From the NCBI GenBank assembly GCA_018657495.1, contig JABHXA010000003.1, positions 82,937-146,936 of the forward strand: DNA of 64,000 nucleotides. Reading direction: 5' to 3'. The position numbers and the translations under genes were made by a program. The notes under the pieces are model-generated. The model saw nothing but the letters and a program-made list of their open reading frames with translations. It had not been told where the DNA came from and made no database searches. This DNA is from Fidelibacterota bacterium. GTDB taxonomy: Bacteria > Fidelibacterota > Marinisomatia > SCGC-AAA003-L08 > JACNLC01. Below, one piece after another: positions 25,569-35,312 of this stretch (position 1 is the stretch's first letter; each line of letters opens with the position of its first letter).

Positions 25569-27966
25569 TACTAGGATTCATGCTTGCAGCTCGCCATGTT
25601 AATATTAATACGGTAAAGACGGCGATAATCATCGCTAAAATACTGGCAATAAGAAAAGGGAGGATGTCAACATTGATTCGATAAGCAAAACTTTCCAGCC
25701 ATTGATTTGAAAAATACCAGGCAAGAGGCCAGGCAATTATATTCGAGATTGCCACCCATTTTATAAAATCATAGACTAATAGCACAATAATATTCATGGT
25801 GGATGCACCCACCACTTTACGCACACCAATCTCTTTTATTCTCTGTGTGGTTGAATGACTGGCCAAACCAAATAATCCAAGACAAGCAATAAATATCGCT
25901 ATGGCAGAAAATACATTCACAATCTTTGTCGTCGTCAGATCTCTTCGATACATAGCATCAAACTCTTCATCCATAAAACCATATACAAATGGATGCTCTG
26001 GAAATACTTCATGCCATTTCTCTTCCACATATATAAGTGCATCCTGTGTATTGCCTTGTTTAATGCGGGCGGTGAGAATTCCTCCCTGATCTTCAGGGAT
26101 TAGATATAGAACTACCGGTTCGATATTCTGGTGTAAACCCAAATAATGAAAATCTTTTACAATTCCAACAATCTCTGATCCAGTTGAATCATTATCACCA
26201 AAGAAAATTTTCTTATCAAGGGGATTGTCCCATCCTAGTTGATTTACCGCCGTTTCGTTAATCATAACAACATTGCTGCTATCTGTATCCCTATCTGATT
26301 GAAAATTTCGACCCTCAACGATTTCCATTCCCAATGTCGGCAATGTGCCGTAGCCCACACCTAATATACTCCAAATCCATATATCTTCTTCTGTTGACCC
26401 TTCTGGCTGAAGTCCTGTTCTGCCAAAGGTTCTTCCCGGAACATTCCCTGAAACCGCCGCAGACATAATGGAGCTGTGTTTTTCGAGTTCATCCCGCAAA
26501 TGAGGTAACCCTTCAGACATGCTATTATCAAAAGTATCCAGGAGAAGGACTTGTTCTCTATCATATCCCAGGTCCTTATTCTGAATGAAGCTCATCTGCT
26601 TTTGGACAAATAATGTCAGGCATACAAGGGCGATTGATAATGAAAACTGGCTGACTACCAATATTTTTCTCAGATTATTACCTCTTCTGCCATATTTATA
26701 TTCGCCTTTTAAAACTTCAGAGGGACTGAATTTTGACAGCACAAATGCTGGATACAAACCTGACATAACTCCTACAACAATCAGCATGATAATCATTGAC
26801 ATCAATAGTGTTGGATTGTCAATTATATTTAAACTCAATACGCCTTCCCGGATGCTGTTTACCCATATAAGAGCGCCTTCTATTAATAAACCGGCAAAGA
26901 TAAGGGATATAAATGTTATTAAAATGGATTCGCTTAAAAACTGGAATACAAGTTGTTTTCTAGAGGAACCAACAACTTTTCTCAATCCTACTTCTTTTGC
27001 CCGTTTGACACTTCTTGCAGTTGAGAGATTCATGTAATTCACAGATGCAATCAGGAGAATAAGGAATGCAATTGCTGAAAATATATAAATATTTTTAATG
27101 TCGCCCTTATTCTGCACAGAGTCAAATATGATATCTGTTGAATATAAATGGACATTATTCAAAGGCTGAAGAGTAATTTCAAAATTTTCTCCAACACCCT
27201 GTTCATACGTAAATGCCGTGAATTTTTCATCAAATCCCGTTACATCGACATTCTGGTTAAAACGAACATATGTTGGCATGGCAATCATGCGCCAGGTTTC
27301 TAACCAGATAGGCCGCATAGAATCTTCAGGCTGATTTGAAATGGCAATTGATCGTACAGTTTCAATTGATCCCAAAGCGTCAAAACTTAGATGGGTATTA
27401 TGGGGCAAGTCTTCAATAATACCAGTTACAATCATATCCTGATCACCGCCTGTTGACAGTGTTTTGCCCATGGCGTTTTCTTCACCAAATATATTTTTTG
27501 CCAATGATTCTGTCAAAATTAGGGAATAGGGGGTTAAAAGAGCTGTTTCCTTATTTCCTTCAATTAATTTATAATTAAATAATTCAAAGAAATTTGTATC
27601 TGCATTTCTGAGGTTTTCAGCGAATATACCGGTATTATCTCCATACTTTAGTAAAGTCTGTCTACCGCCGGTTAATCTTACTGCCCCTTTTACTTCAGGA
27701 AAGTTTTCGGGAAGTGCTGGACCAAGCGGCGGCATGGTAATGCCAACTCGCTGGGCATTCGTGCCAAGTGCCTTATCAATTGTGAGTACTCGATAGATAG
27801 AACTGGGATCGTTGTGCATTTCTTCAAATGATATTTCGTCCTGTATAAAGAGAAATATGACGGTGCACGCAGTCATTCCAATGGCAAGACCAATTATATT
27901 AATAAGTGAAAAGCTAAAATTTCTGGTTAGATTTCTGTAGGCAATTTTAATATAATTTTTTATCAT
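25549..27966 (-). CDS. FtsX/MacB-type ABC permease (sixth and last of the array)
   Basis: An 805-residue permease built from two MacB_PCD-FtsX units. The first helix is FSLINIIGLAIGMTACTVIF (~19-38) followed by a large periplasmic core domain with PEVKGAVRLTGG; three helices follow from ~290. The cytoplasmic coupling motif RAKEVGLRKVVGSSRKQ appears after helix 2, and QRIKEIGVRKVVGAS repeats it in the second unit (~695). The C terminus is PSNALRYE. Such double units work with a MacB/LolD-type ATPase and usually an adaptor; here they are supplied in the same series. The gene is 30 bp from its upstream neighbour and overlaps the ankyrin/PD40 gene. The substrate is unknown. Confidence 0.92.
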   Translation of the reverse strand: MIKNYIKIAYRNLTRNFSFSLINIIGLAIGMTACTVIFLFIQDEISFEEMHNDPSSIYRVLTIDKALGTNAQRVGITMPPLGPALPENFPEVKGAVRLTGGRQTLLKYGDNTGIFAENLRNADTNFFELFNYKLIEGNKETALLTPYSLILTESLAKNIFGEENAMGKTLSTGGDQDMIVTGIIEDLPHNTHLSFDALGSIETVRSIAISNQPEDSMRPIWLETWRMIAMPTYVRFNQNVDVTGFDEKFTAFTYEQGVGENFEITLQPLNNVHLYSTDIIFDSVQNKGDIKNIYIFSAIAFLILLIASVNYMNLSTARSVKRAKEVGLRKVVGSSRKQLVFQFLSESILITFISLIFAGLLIEGALIWVNSIREGVLSLNIIDNPTLLMSMIIMLIVVGVMSGLYPAFVLSKFSPSEVLKGEYKYGRRGNNLRKILVVSQFSLSIALVCLTLFVQKQMSFIQNKDLGYDREQVLLLDTFDNSMSEGLPHLRDELEKHSSIMSAAVSGNVPGRTFGRTGLQPEGSTEEDIWIWSILGVGYGTLPTLGMEIVEGRNFQSDRDTDSSNVVMINETAVNQLGWDNPLDKKIFFGDNDSTGSEIVGIVKDFHYLGLHQNIEPVVLYLIPEDQGGILTARIKQGNTQDALIYVEEKWHEVFPEHPFVYGFMDEEFDAMYRRDLTTTKIVNVFSAIAIFIACLGLFGLASHSTTQRIKEIGVRKVVGASTMNIIVLLVYDFIKWVAISNIIAWPLAWYFSNQWLESFAYRINVDILPFLIASILAMIIAVFTVLILTWRAASMNPSNALRYE

Positions 27967-27996
27967 TCTTATTTACTCCACAAATTAATTTTTTGA

Positions 27997-30390
27997 TTAC
28001 TCATATCTTAATGATCTAATTGGATTTGCGATCGCTGCTTTAATGGACTGATAACTGACTGTAATCATCGAAATAATTAATGCCAGAACACCTGCGAAGA
28101 GAAAAACCCATATACTCATTTCAATTCGGTAGGCAAAATTCTGTAACCATTTATTCATAATAAACCAGGCAACCGGCCATGCTGCCACATTGGCCAAAAT
28201 AACCCAACGGGTGAACTCCATTGAAAGTAATCCCACAATATGACCAACAGATGCCCCCAATGTTTTTCTGATACCGATTTCCTTTATTCTTCTTTCCGTA
28301 GAAAAGGAAGCCAATCCAAAAAGACCTAAACAGGCTATAATGATGGCAAGGCTGGTAAAGTAAATAAAGATCTTTCCAAGATTCTGGTCGTTTTGATGAA
28401 TCTGATCAAATCTGTCATCTAAAAAATGGTAATCAAATGGGAGGGCAGGAGCTAAATCTGACCATTTATCTTTAATTCGATCAATAGTTGCATATACACC
28501 CCCTGACTCAAGTCGAATTGATAAAAACTGTTCACCTTCATCTAAAAGAAAAATAGCAAAGGGTTCAATAGCATCTCTGAGTGAATTCACATGAAAATCA
28601 TCAACAACACCAATGACGGTATATGCAACATTCTCATCAGAGCCATGGCTTGGTCTATTCAAAGTTTTTCCGATTGATTCATCCCAACCTAAATCCCGTC
28701 TGGCTGTTTCATTTATGATAACCGCTTGTGAATCAGTTGATCGTTCTTTTTCAAAATTCCTGCCATCAGTGATTTTCATTTTATATGTATCTAGGAATTT
28801 ATTGTCGATTCTCATTGTTTTAAAAAGCCATGGTTTTTCCTGGCTATAACCTTCCGGGAACATTCCAAATCCTTCGCTGGAACCTGCAGAGGGGTAATTT
28901 GATGAGTTACTCACACTTAAAACACCAGGGATTTTTTCAATTACCTGCATTATAGCAGCAGATGATTCAACCACCTCTTCGTTATTTAATGGTAAGATGA
29001 GCATGTGTTCCTTATCAAAACCAAGATTTTTATTCTGGAAATACTGTAGTTGCTGATAAATCACCGCAGTTGATGCAATGAGGGTAATTGAGATGAAAAA
29101 TTGCAATAGTACAAGGGCATTTCTGATCCCTGATTTGCTTTTCCCCTGGTTTAATGTGCCTTTCATTATTGGGATTGGGTCAAATGATGATAAATAAAAG
29201 GCTGGATAACTGCCTGCAAAAACACCCGTCAATAGGATAAATAGGAAAACAATTATTCCATAGTTTGCATTGTTAACAAATTCAAGGGATAATTCCTTTC
29301 CAAGGATAGAGTTGAAAACGGGTAAAAATAACTCTATAAGGCCCAAAGCAATAAATGAAGCTATTAATGTTAGAATGAGCGATTCTCCAAGAAACTGGAT
29401 CATCACCTTTCCCCTATCTGCCCCCATTACCTTTCTCATGCCAATTTCAAGAGCCCGGTTCATCGATCTGGATGTGGTCAAATTCATAAAGTTGATGCAT
29501 GCAATAAGTAGTAGAAAAAGAGCGATTGCCGTAAATGTATAAATGTAAAAAATGCTGCTTTTGGAACCAATATCATAATCCAGGTCTGAATACAGGTGGA
29601 TATCTTTAACCGGCTGCAATCTGAGAAGAAGCTCAATACCATGCTCTTCAAGATTTAAACCTGTTTTTTCCTGAACCAACAGGGATAATTTTTCATTCAG
29701 TTCATCGATATTGCTATTATTTTCGAGTTTTACATATGTATAAATTCCAATGGAGGTCCATTCGGAAAATTCCTCTGTAGGTAAAGATGATAATGAGCAT
29801 AAAGCATCAAACTCGAGATGTGAATTTGTTGGTGGATTATCGACAATTCCTGTTACCGTGTAATCGTCTTGACCGTTAAATGTTAAAATTTTTCCAATAG
29901 GATCGTTCTCGCCAAAATATTTTTTAGCAAGTTTATCGGTTAATACAATTGTATTTGGGGCAACAAGCATGGAATTAACATCGCCCATAAGCACATTGTG
30001 AGAAAATATATTAAAAAATTCCTCACCAGCAAAATATACATTTTCTTCAAAGAACTGCATATTTTCAAAGCTTAGAATTGTTCTATCTTGCGATGGTCTT
30101 ATTCTCACACTATTCAAAACTTCGGGAAATTTTTCTTTTGCTGCAGGACCTAAGGGTTTCATTGAAACGGCATAGTTCACATCCTGACCATTTATTTCAC
30201 CAATGACATAAACCCGATACAGATTTTCTGAATCCTTATGAAAATCATCATAACTCAATTCATGAATTACATAAATTGAAATTAGTATACAGCAGGCGAT
30301 TCCAACAGCAAGTCCAAATACATTTATAAAGGTATATCCTTTACTTGTCCAAATATTTCTTATCGCAATTTTTAAATAATTTTTAAACAT
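27997..30390 (-). CDS. FtsX/MacB-type ABC permease (fifth of the array)
   Basis: A 797-residue paralogue with the same two-unit layout: MFKNYLKIAIRNIWTSKGYT start, helix 1 at ~18-40, periplasmic core, then FtsX helices from ~285. The coupling helices are RALEIGMRKVMGADRGK (~315) and RRIKEIGIRKTLGAS (~690), and the end is IRSLRYE. HVNSLRDAIEPFAIFLL in the second core domain matches the position of a segment shared by all six copies (FHYxxLxxxxEP). Its upstream neighbour is 14 bp away. It differs from the other copies enough that the array is old rather than a recent tandem duplication. Confidence 0.92.
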   Translation of the reverse strand: MFKNYLKIAIRNIWTSKGYTFINVFGLAVGIACCILISIYVIHELSYDDFHKDSENLYRVYVIGEINGQDVNYAVSMKPLGPAAKEKFPEVLNSVRIRPSQDRTILSFENMQFFEENVYFAGEEFFNIFSHNVLMGDVNSMLVAPNTIVLTDKLAKKYFGENDPIGKILTFNGQDDYTVTGIVDNPPTNSHLEFDALCSLSSLPTEEFSEWTSIGIYTYVKLENNSNIDELNEKLSLLVQEKTGLNLEEHGIELLLRLQPVKDIHLYSDLDYDIGSKSSIFYIYTFTAIALFLLLIACINFMNLTTSRSMNRALEIGMRKVMGADRGKVMIQFLGESLILTLIASFIALGLIELFLPVFNSILGKELSLEFVNNANYGIIVFLFILLTGVFAGSYPAFYLSSFDPIPIMKGTLNQGKSKSGIRNALVLLQFFISITLIASTAVIYQQLQYFQNKNLGFDKEHMLILPLNNEEVVESSAAIMQVIEKIPGVLSVSNSSNYPSAGSSEGFGMFPEGYSQEKPWLFKTMRIDNKFLDTYKMKITDGRNFEKERSTDSQAVIINETARRDLGWDESIGKTLNRPSHGSDENVAYTVIGVVDDFHVNSLRDAIEPFAIFLLDEGEQFLSIRLESGGVYATIDRIKDKWSDLAPALPFDYHFLDDRFDQIHQNDQNLGKIFIYFTSLAIIIACLGLFGLASFSTERRIKEIGIRKTLGASVGHIVGLLSMEFTRWVILANVAAWPVAWFIMNKWLQNFAYRIEMSIWVFLFAGVLALIISMITVSYQSIKAAIANPIRSLRYE

Positions 30391-30404
30391 GTAGCTCCAG
30401 TTTG

Positions 30405-32768
30405 TTATTCATATCTTAATGCAGTAATCGGATTTGTTATGGCAACTTTTATTGTTTGAAGGCCAACAGTGGCAATTGCAATGATTAAAGCCAGTAGTCC
30501 TGATAATATAAAAACCCACCAGCCGAGCGTCACCCGATAAGCAAAATTATCTAACCACATATCCATCAACCAGTATGCAAGTGGCCAGGCGATGATATTC
30601 GAAATGATTATCCATTTTGTGAAATCTTGTGAAAGCATGAAAACTATTGTTGATACATTGGCACCCAATACTTTTCGGATGCCAATTTCCTTTGTCCGCC
30701 TCTCTGAAATAAAGGCGGAAAGTCCAAATAAACCAAGACAGGAAATAATTACAGCCATGATGGTGAAAATACTTATGAGTTTACTTAGATAGCGTTCTGA
30801 AGTGTAAAGATTGTTAAAGTCTTGGTCTAGAAAATTATACTCGAAGGGGTAAGATGGATTTAGTTCTTGGAATACGGTTTTTGCATTGTCGATTGCTGTG
30901 GAGACGTCGCCGGGATTTACTTTTATGATCATATATTGATGCCATCCGCTATCAAAAATCATAACCAGGGGTTCAATCTTTGTTTTTACCGGTTTAAAAT
31001 GGAAGTCTTTTACGATACCAATTATTTCATAATTGGTATCTCCGTATGATAATCTCTTTCCAATAGGATCATCTATCCCCATGATCGCCAGGGCTTTTTC
31101 ATTGATAACTACAGCCGTGGTGGAATCTGATCCATATTCCGGCATATAAAATCGACCCTGAGACAATGACATTCCAAATGATTCAAGATAATCGTAATCA
31201 GCCGTTGTCATGTGAAATAGTATTGTTTCTTCCGGATCTCGATTATCCCAATCAAATCCTGATGATGAGTTACCCATATATGTCGGTAGAGAACTGGTTG
31301 CAGTAACTGCACTTATTGAAGGAAATTGAACAAGTTTGTCTTTCATAGCCGGATAGTGCTCTTTTATATCGCGATTCATGTTTATATACATCACATGATC
31401 TTTATCAAACCCCAACTTCTTTTCCTGGATAAACAGAATCTGTCTGGCAACAAAAATAGAGGATATGATCAGAATTATAGATAGCGAAAACTGAACAATT
31501 ACCAGTGTTTTTCTTAATAATGAACCCTTGCCAGCAGAAAACAAGTTGAATTTCAATACTTCAGATGGATTGAAAGAAGAAAGAAATATCGCCGGATATA
31601 GACCTGCAGCAATTCCGACAAAAACACCAAAAGAGAGAATTCCAATAAAATTGATTGGATTGATCTGAGAGAGAAGTGAAAATTCTTTTTCCAGGAGGTC
31701 GTTGTAATATGGCAAGGCCATTTCAACCAATAAGAAGGCTAATAATAATGAAAAAGCCGTCATTAAAAAGGATTCACCAATGAATTGTCTAAACAATCGT
31801 TGCTTGCTTGATCCCAGAACTTTTCGAATACCAATTTCTTTTGTTCTGAGACCTGATCTTGCAGTACTTAGGTTCATGAAATTGATACATGCAATTGCAA
31901 GAACAAATAAGGCAATTACTGAGAATATATTTACATAAAGAATATCACCATGCCCGCCGATATCGGCCACATAATCAGACTTAAGATGGATATTGCCTAA
32001 AGGCTGTAAATATATGTCTGTGACTGAACCTTCGTTATTATCCTTTATTACATGAGAAATCTTCGGGTTCAGGATTTCATCAGTTATTCCATTCTGCAAC
32101 TGAACATAGGTGTAAAATGAATTCGATCCCCATTCGTCAAGTTTTCGACCCATAGATTCTAAATTCAGAAAGGGGGCGATAAATTTGAATTTCAAGTGCG
32201 AACTCTGAGGTAAATCTTCAAAAACGCCCTGGACCAAAAATTCCATTTTGCTATTTATGGTAAGCATTTTGCCTATTGGATCTACAGAATTAAAATATTT
32301 ATTTGATATGGATTCTGAAATAATTATTGAATTTAGATCATCTAAGGCGCTTTCAGAGTCACCCTGGAGAAATGTCAATGAAAACATATCCAGGAATGAT
32401 GGATCGGCCAACATTACTCCTGTCTCATAAAACCTTAAATCTTCATGCTGAGCCATTATCCTGCCTTGAAACGTTAATCGACATGAATTGATTATTTCAG
32501 GATAATCATTTTTTAACGTTTCTGCGAGAGGCCCGGGGGTAACCGCAACTGGAAAGACATCCTGCCCGGCATAATATTGATTTTCAACAACTCTATATAT
32601 GTCATCAAAATTTTTGTTAAACTTGTCATAACTCAGCTCATCCTTAACCCAGAATAATATCAGCATGCAGCAAGCCATGCCTATTGCCAATCCTGAAATA
32701 TTTATAATAGAATAAACTTTATGCCTAACGATATTCCTGAATGCAATGGTAAGATAATTCCGGATCAT
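30405..32768 (-). CDS. FtsX/MacB-type ABC permease (fourth of the array)
   Basis: A 787-residue paralogue. I take the ATG at 32768 (MIRNYLTIAFRNIVRHKV) instead of the ATG four codons upstream, because all other copies begin with the same M(F/I/L)xNYL pattern. Coupling motifs are LRTKEIGIRKVLGSSKQR (~310) and RRTKEIGIRKVLGAN (~680), and the C terminus is ITALRYE. Helices and the two periplasmic core domains are as in its neighbours. It is separated from the third copy by 83-95 bp, the widest gap inside the permease array, and from the fifth by 14 bp. Confidence 0.92.
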   Translation of the reverse strand: MIRNYLTIAFRNIVRHKVYSIINISGLAIGMACCMLILFWVKDELSYDKFNKNFDDIYRVVENQYYAGQDVFPVAVTPGPLAETLKNDYPEIINSCRLTFQGRIMAQHEDLRFYETGVMLADPSFLDMFSLTFLQGDSESALDDLNSIIISESISNKYFNSVDPIGKMLTINSKMEFLVQGVFEDLPQSSHLKFKFIAPFLNLESMGRKLDEWGSNSFYTYVQLQNGITDEILNPKISHVIKDNNEGSVTDIYLQPLGNIHLKSDYVADIGGHGDILYVNIFSVIALFVLAIACINFMNLSTARSGLRTKEIGIRKVLGSSKQRLFRQFIGESFLMTAFSLLLAFLLVEMALPYYNDLLEKEFSLLSQINPINFIGILSFGVFVGIAAGLYPAIFLSSFNPSEVLKFNLFSAGKGSLLRKTLVIVQFSLSIILIISSIFVARQILFIQEKKLGFDKDHVMYINMNRDIKEHYPAMKDKLVQFPSISAVTATSSLPTYMGNSSSGFDWDNRDPEETILFHMTTADYDYLESFGMSLSQGRFYMPEYGSDSTTAVVINEKALAIMGIDDPIGKRLSYGDTNYEIIGIVKDFHFKPVKTKIEPLVMIFDSGWHQYMIIKVNPGDVSTAIDNAKTVFQELNPSYPFEYNFLDQDFNNLYTSERYLSKLISIFTIMAVIISCLGLFGLSAFISERRTKEIGIRKVLGANVSTIVFMLSQDFTKWIIISNIIAWPLAYWLMDMWLDNFAYRVTLGWWVFILSGLLALIIAIATVGLQTIKVAITNPITALRYE

Positions 32769-32863
32769 AAATGTCTCCATTTGTTCAAATTATTGAAGTT
32801 TATTAAATCCCGAATATTCATATGCCTAAATCGATGATGAGAAGAAAATTAAATGAATAATGA

Positions 32864-35296
32864 TTATTCATACTGCAGTGCCTTTACTGGATTGGAATTC
32901 ACTGCCCTGGAAGATGTTAAGAATATAATAATCATTGTAAGAACAATTACAATAATTGCTATGAGCAAAAAAGGGACGATAGTCAGGTTTATTTGAAATG
33001 CAAATTCTTTCAGCCATTTATTTAAAAAGTAATATGCTGGAAACCAGGCAACAATATTTGCAATCACCACAAGATAAATAAATTCTTTCGACAAATTATT
33101 AATGATACTCATAAAGGAGGCTCCAAGTACCTTCCGGATAGCAATTTCTTTTTTTCTTTGCTCGGTAATAAAAGATGTCAGACCCAATAAGCCCAATGCA
33201 GCAACAAAAACAGAAAGAAAAGTAAAATAGGATACAATCTTTCTCAAGTTAATTTCAGCTTTATAGAGTTCATCATATCTCGTGTTGAGAAAATAGAAAT
33301 CGAAGGGGACATCAGGGGCTCTATCTTTCCATACCTTTTCAATAGCACTTATCGCTGTTGGCATATCATCTGTTGAAATTTTTACCATGAGGTTACGATT
33401 GTATAACGGAAAGATATGGATCATTAAAGGCTCTACTTCAAAATGCAGTGAGGCGTAGTGAAAATCCTTTACTATCCCGATAATTTTTCCAGTTTTTGGA
33501 GTTTCCATATTATATGTATACTCGAAATCCATCCCCACTGGATTTTCCAAGCCGTATTTTTCAACAGCTGCCTGATTTAGAATAAATGCTGCTGAGGAGT
33601 CCGTCCCAAATTCATGAGAAAACCCTCTGCCATCGACTATTTGAAGACCAAGCGTTTCAACGACATCCATACCCGTACACAATACCCTGATAGCCTCAGA
33701 ACCGTCATTATCCTCCTCTCCGCTACCATCTTCTGCTAACGCTGGTATCCTTACAGATAAAAATGGAATTCTTTCACCGGGAACCGAAGAAATTGCTGAA
33801 CTGGATTTTACAAAACTTTGATTTTCCAGGCCTTTATTCATTAAATCAAACTTACCATCAGGGCTGGGTAATATGGCAATTTGATCTTTATCAAAACCCA
33901 GGTCTTTATTTAAAATAAATGTTAGTTGTTTAAAGATAAATATGCTGCAAATCAGCAGAATTACGGAAACAGCATATTGAAAAATGACCAATCCCCTTCT
34001 AAGATAAAGTGATGTTTTTTCACTTTTACCCGTGAAATTTCCTGATTTGAAGACATGGATTGGATTAAATCCGGATAATATTATGCCCGGATAAAATCCT
34101 GACGAAATTCCTGTAAAAATAAAAGCAACAGCAATCATGCCGACTAATTGTGGATTATTCAAATAGCGCAGTGTAAGTGCCTTGCCGGTCAATTCATTAA
34201 AATATGGCAGGGACAGTTCCACCATAAAAACCGCCATCACTAAGGCGATGAACGTGAGTATCATGGATTCGGTAAGGAACTGAAAGAAAATATTTGCTTT
34301 CCCCGCTCCCACTACTTTTCGCACACCAACTTCTCGGGCTCTTTTAAATGATCTCGCCGTCGTAAGATTCATATAGTTAATGCAGGCAATTAGCAGGACA
34401 AGAATCGCTATGGTGATAAATATCAAAACCGTTGAATAACTGCCGTTGGGTTCCAATTCTTTTTCACGGTGACTATATAGATGAATGTCAGTGAGCGGAG
34501 TATAAGTCATCATTATAGAATAGTCTTCTGGAAGCGTTTCATCAGTCTCATCTGATTCCATTGCCAGTTGGATTATGTCTTTCTGAACCTTTGGTTTCAG
34601 TTCGGCAAGGGAATGAGGGTTATCATTGAGTTTTATATATGAATGGAATGCCGATGGACCTGGTTCATCCATTGCAGGCCATCTGGTTCGAAGAGTCTCC
34701 AGGGAAAGTAATATATCAAAATGGAAATGGGCATTATTCGCTGGGTCTTTACAGACCGAACTAATAGTGTATTCTGCTTCTCCCTGTATTAATATTTTAC
34801 CAACCGGGTCATCGTAACCAAAATATTTCTTTGCTGTTGATTCTGTTATGACCGCTTGGCCCGGTTTGTTAAGGAGCTTTTTACCATCTCCGGATAACTG
34901 TCGGAAATTAAAAACATCCATAAAAGTTGAATCGACAAAAAACACTCTTTTTTCTGTGAAGTTTTTATCCTCATATGTAAATACCCGTGGAAAATAACTG
35001 AATAATAAGCGGGTGCCCGTTTCAATCTCAGGGTATCGCTCAATCATTCGTGGGATCCATTGTCCGGTGGTGGCAGCCCAGTGACTTTCTTCACCCTGAT
35101 AAATTATTTCTGATTCTAAGCGATATATATTTTCGGCGTCGGCGAATTGTCGATCATATGATAACTCGTCCAATACATATATTGAAATCAAGATGAAAGT
35201 TGCAAGACCAACTGTCAACCCCAATAGATTAATTATGGAATGACTCTTATAGCGAAATAAACTTCTCCGACCAATTTTGATATAGTTTAAAATCAA
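32864..35296 (-). CDS. FtsX/MacB-type ABC permease (third of the array)
   Basis: An 810-residue paralogue starting MILNYIKIGRRSLFRYKSHS, with the same helix-core-helices twofold plan. Coupling motifs are KRAREVGVRKVVGAGKAN (~320) and QRKKEIAIRKVLGAS (~700). The C terminus is VKALQYE, a variant of the LRYE ending found in the other copies. The second periplasmic domain has an acidic insertion (EDGSGEEDNDGSE) absent from the others, which may mark a different partner or substrate. Adjacent to the second copy by 16 bp. Confidence 0.92.
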   Translation of the reverse strand: MILNYIKIGRRSLFRYKSHSIINLLGLTVGLATFILISIYVLDELSYDRQFADAENIYRLESEIIYQGEESHWAATTGQWIPRMIERYPEIETGTRLLFSYFPRVFTYEDKNFTEKRVFFVDSTFMDVFNFRQLSGDGKKLLNKPGQAVITESTAKKYFGYDDPVGKILIQGEAEYTISSVCKDPANNAHFHFDILLSLETLRTRWPAMDEPGPSAFHSYIKLNDNPHSLAELKPKVQKDIIQLAMESDETDETLPEDYSIMMTYTPLTDIHLYSHREKELEPNGSYSTVLIFITIAILVLLIACINYMNLTTARSFKRAREVGVRKVVGAGKANIFFQFLTESMILTFIALVMAVFMVELSLPYFNELTGKALTLRYLNNPQLVGMIAVAFIFTGISSGFYPGIILSGFNPIHVFKSGNFTGKSEKTSLYLRRGLVIFQYAVSVILLICSIFIFKQLTFILNKDLGFDKDQIAILPSPDGKFDLMNKGLENQSFVKSSSAISSVPGERIPFLSVRIPALAEDGSGEEDNDGSEAIRVLCTGMDVVETLGLQIVDGRGFSHEFGTDSSAAFILNQAAVEKYGLENPVGMDFEYTYNMETPKTGKIIGIVKDFHYASLHFEVEPLMIHIFPLYNRNLMVKISTDDMPTAISAIEKVWKDRAPDVPFDFYFLNTRYDELYKAEINLRKIVSYFTFLSVFVAALGLLGLTSFITEQRKKEIAIRKVLGASFMSIINNLSKEFIYLVVIANIVAWFPAYYFLNKWLKEFAFQINLTIVPFLLIAIIVIVLTMIIIFLTSSRAVNSNPVKALQYE

Positions 35297-35312
35297 TACT
35301 GACTCTGTTTTT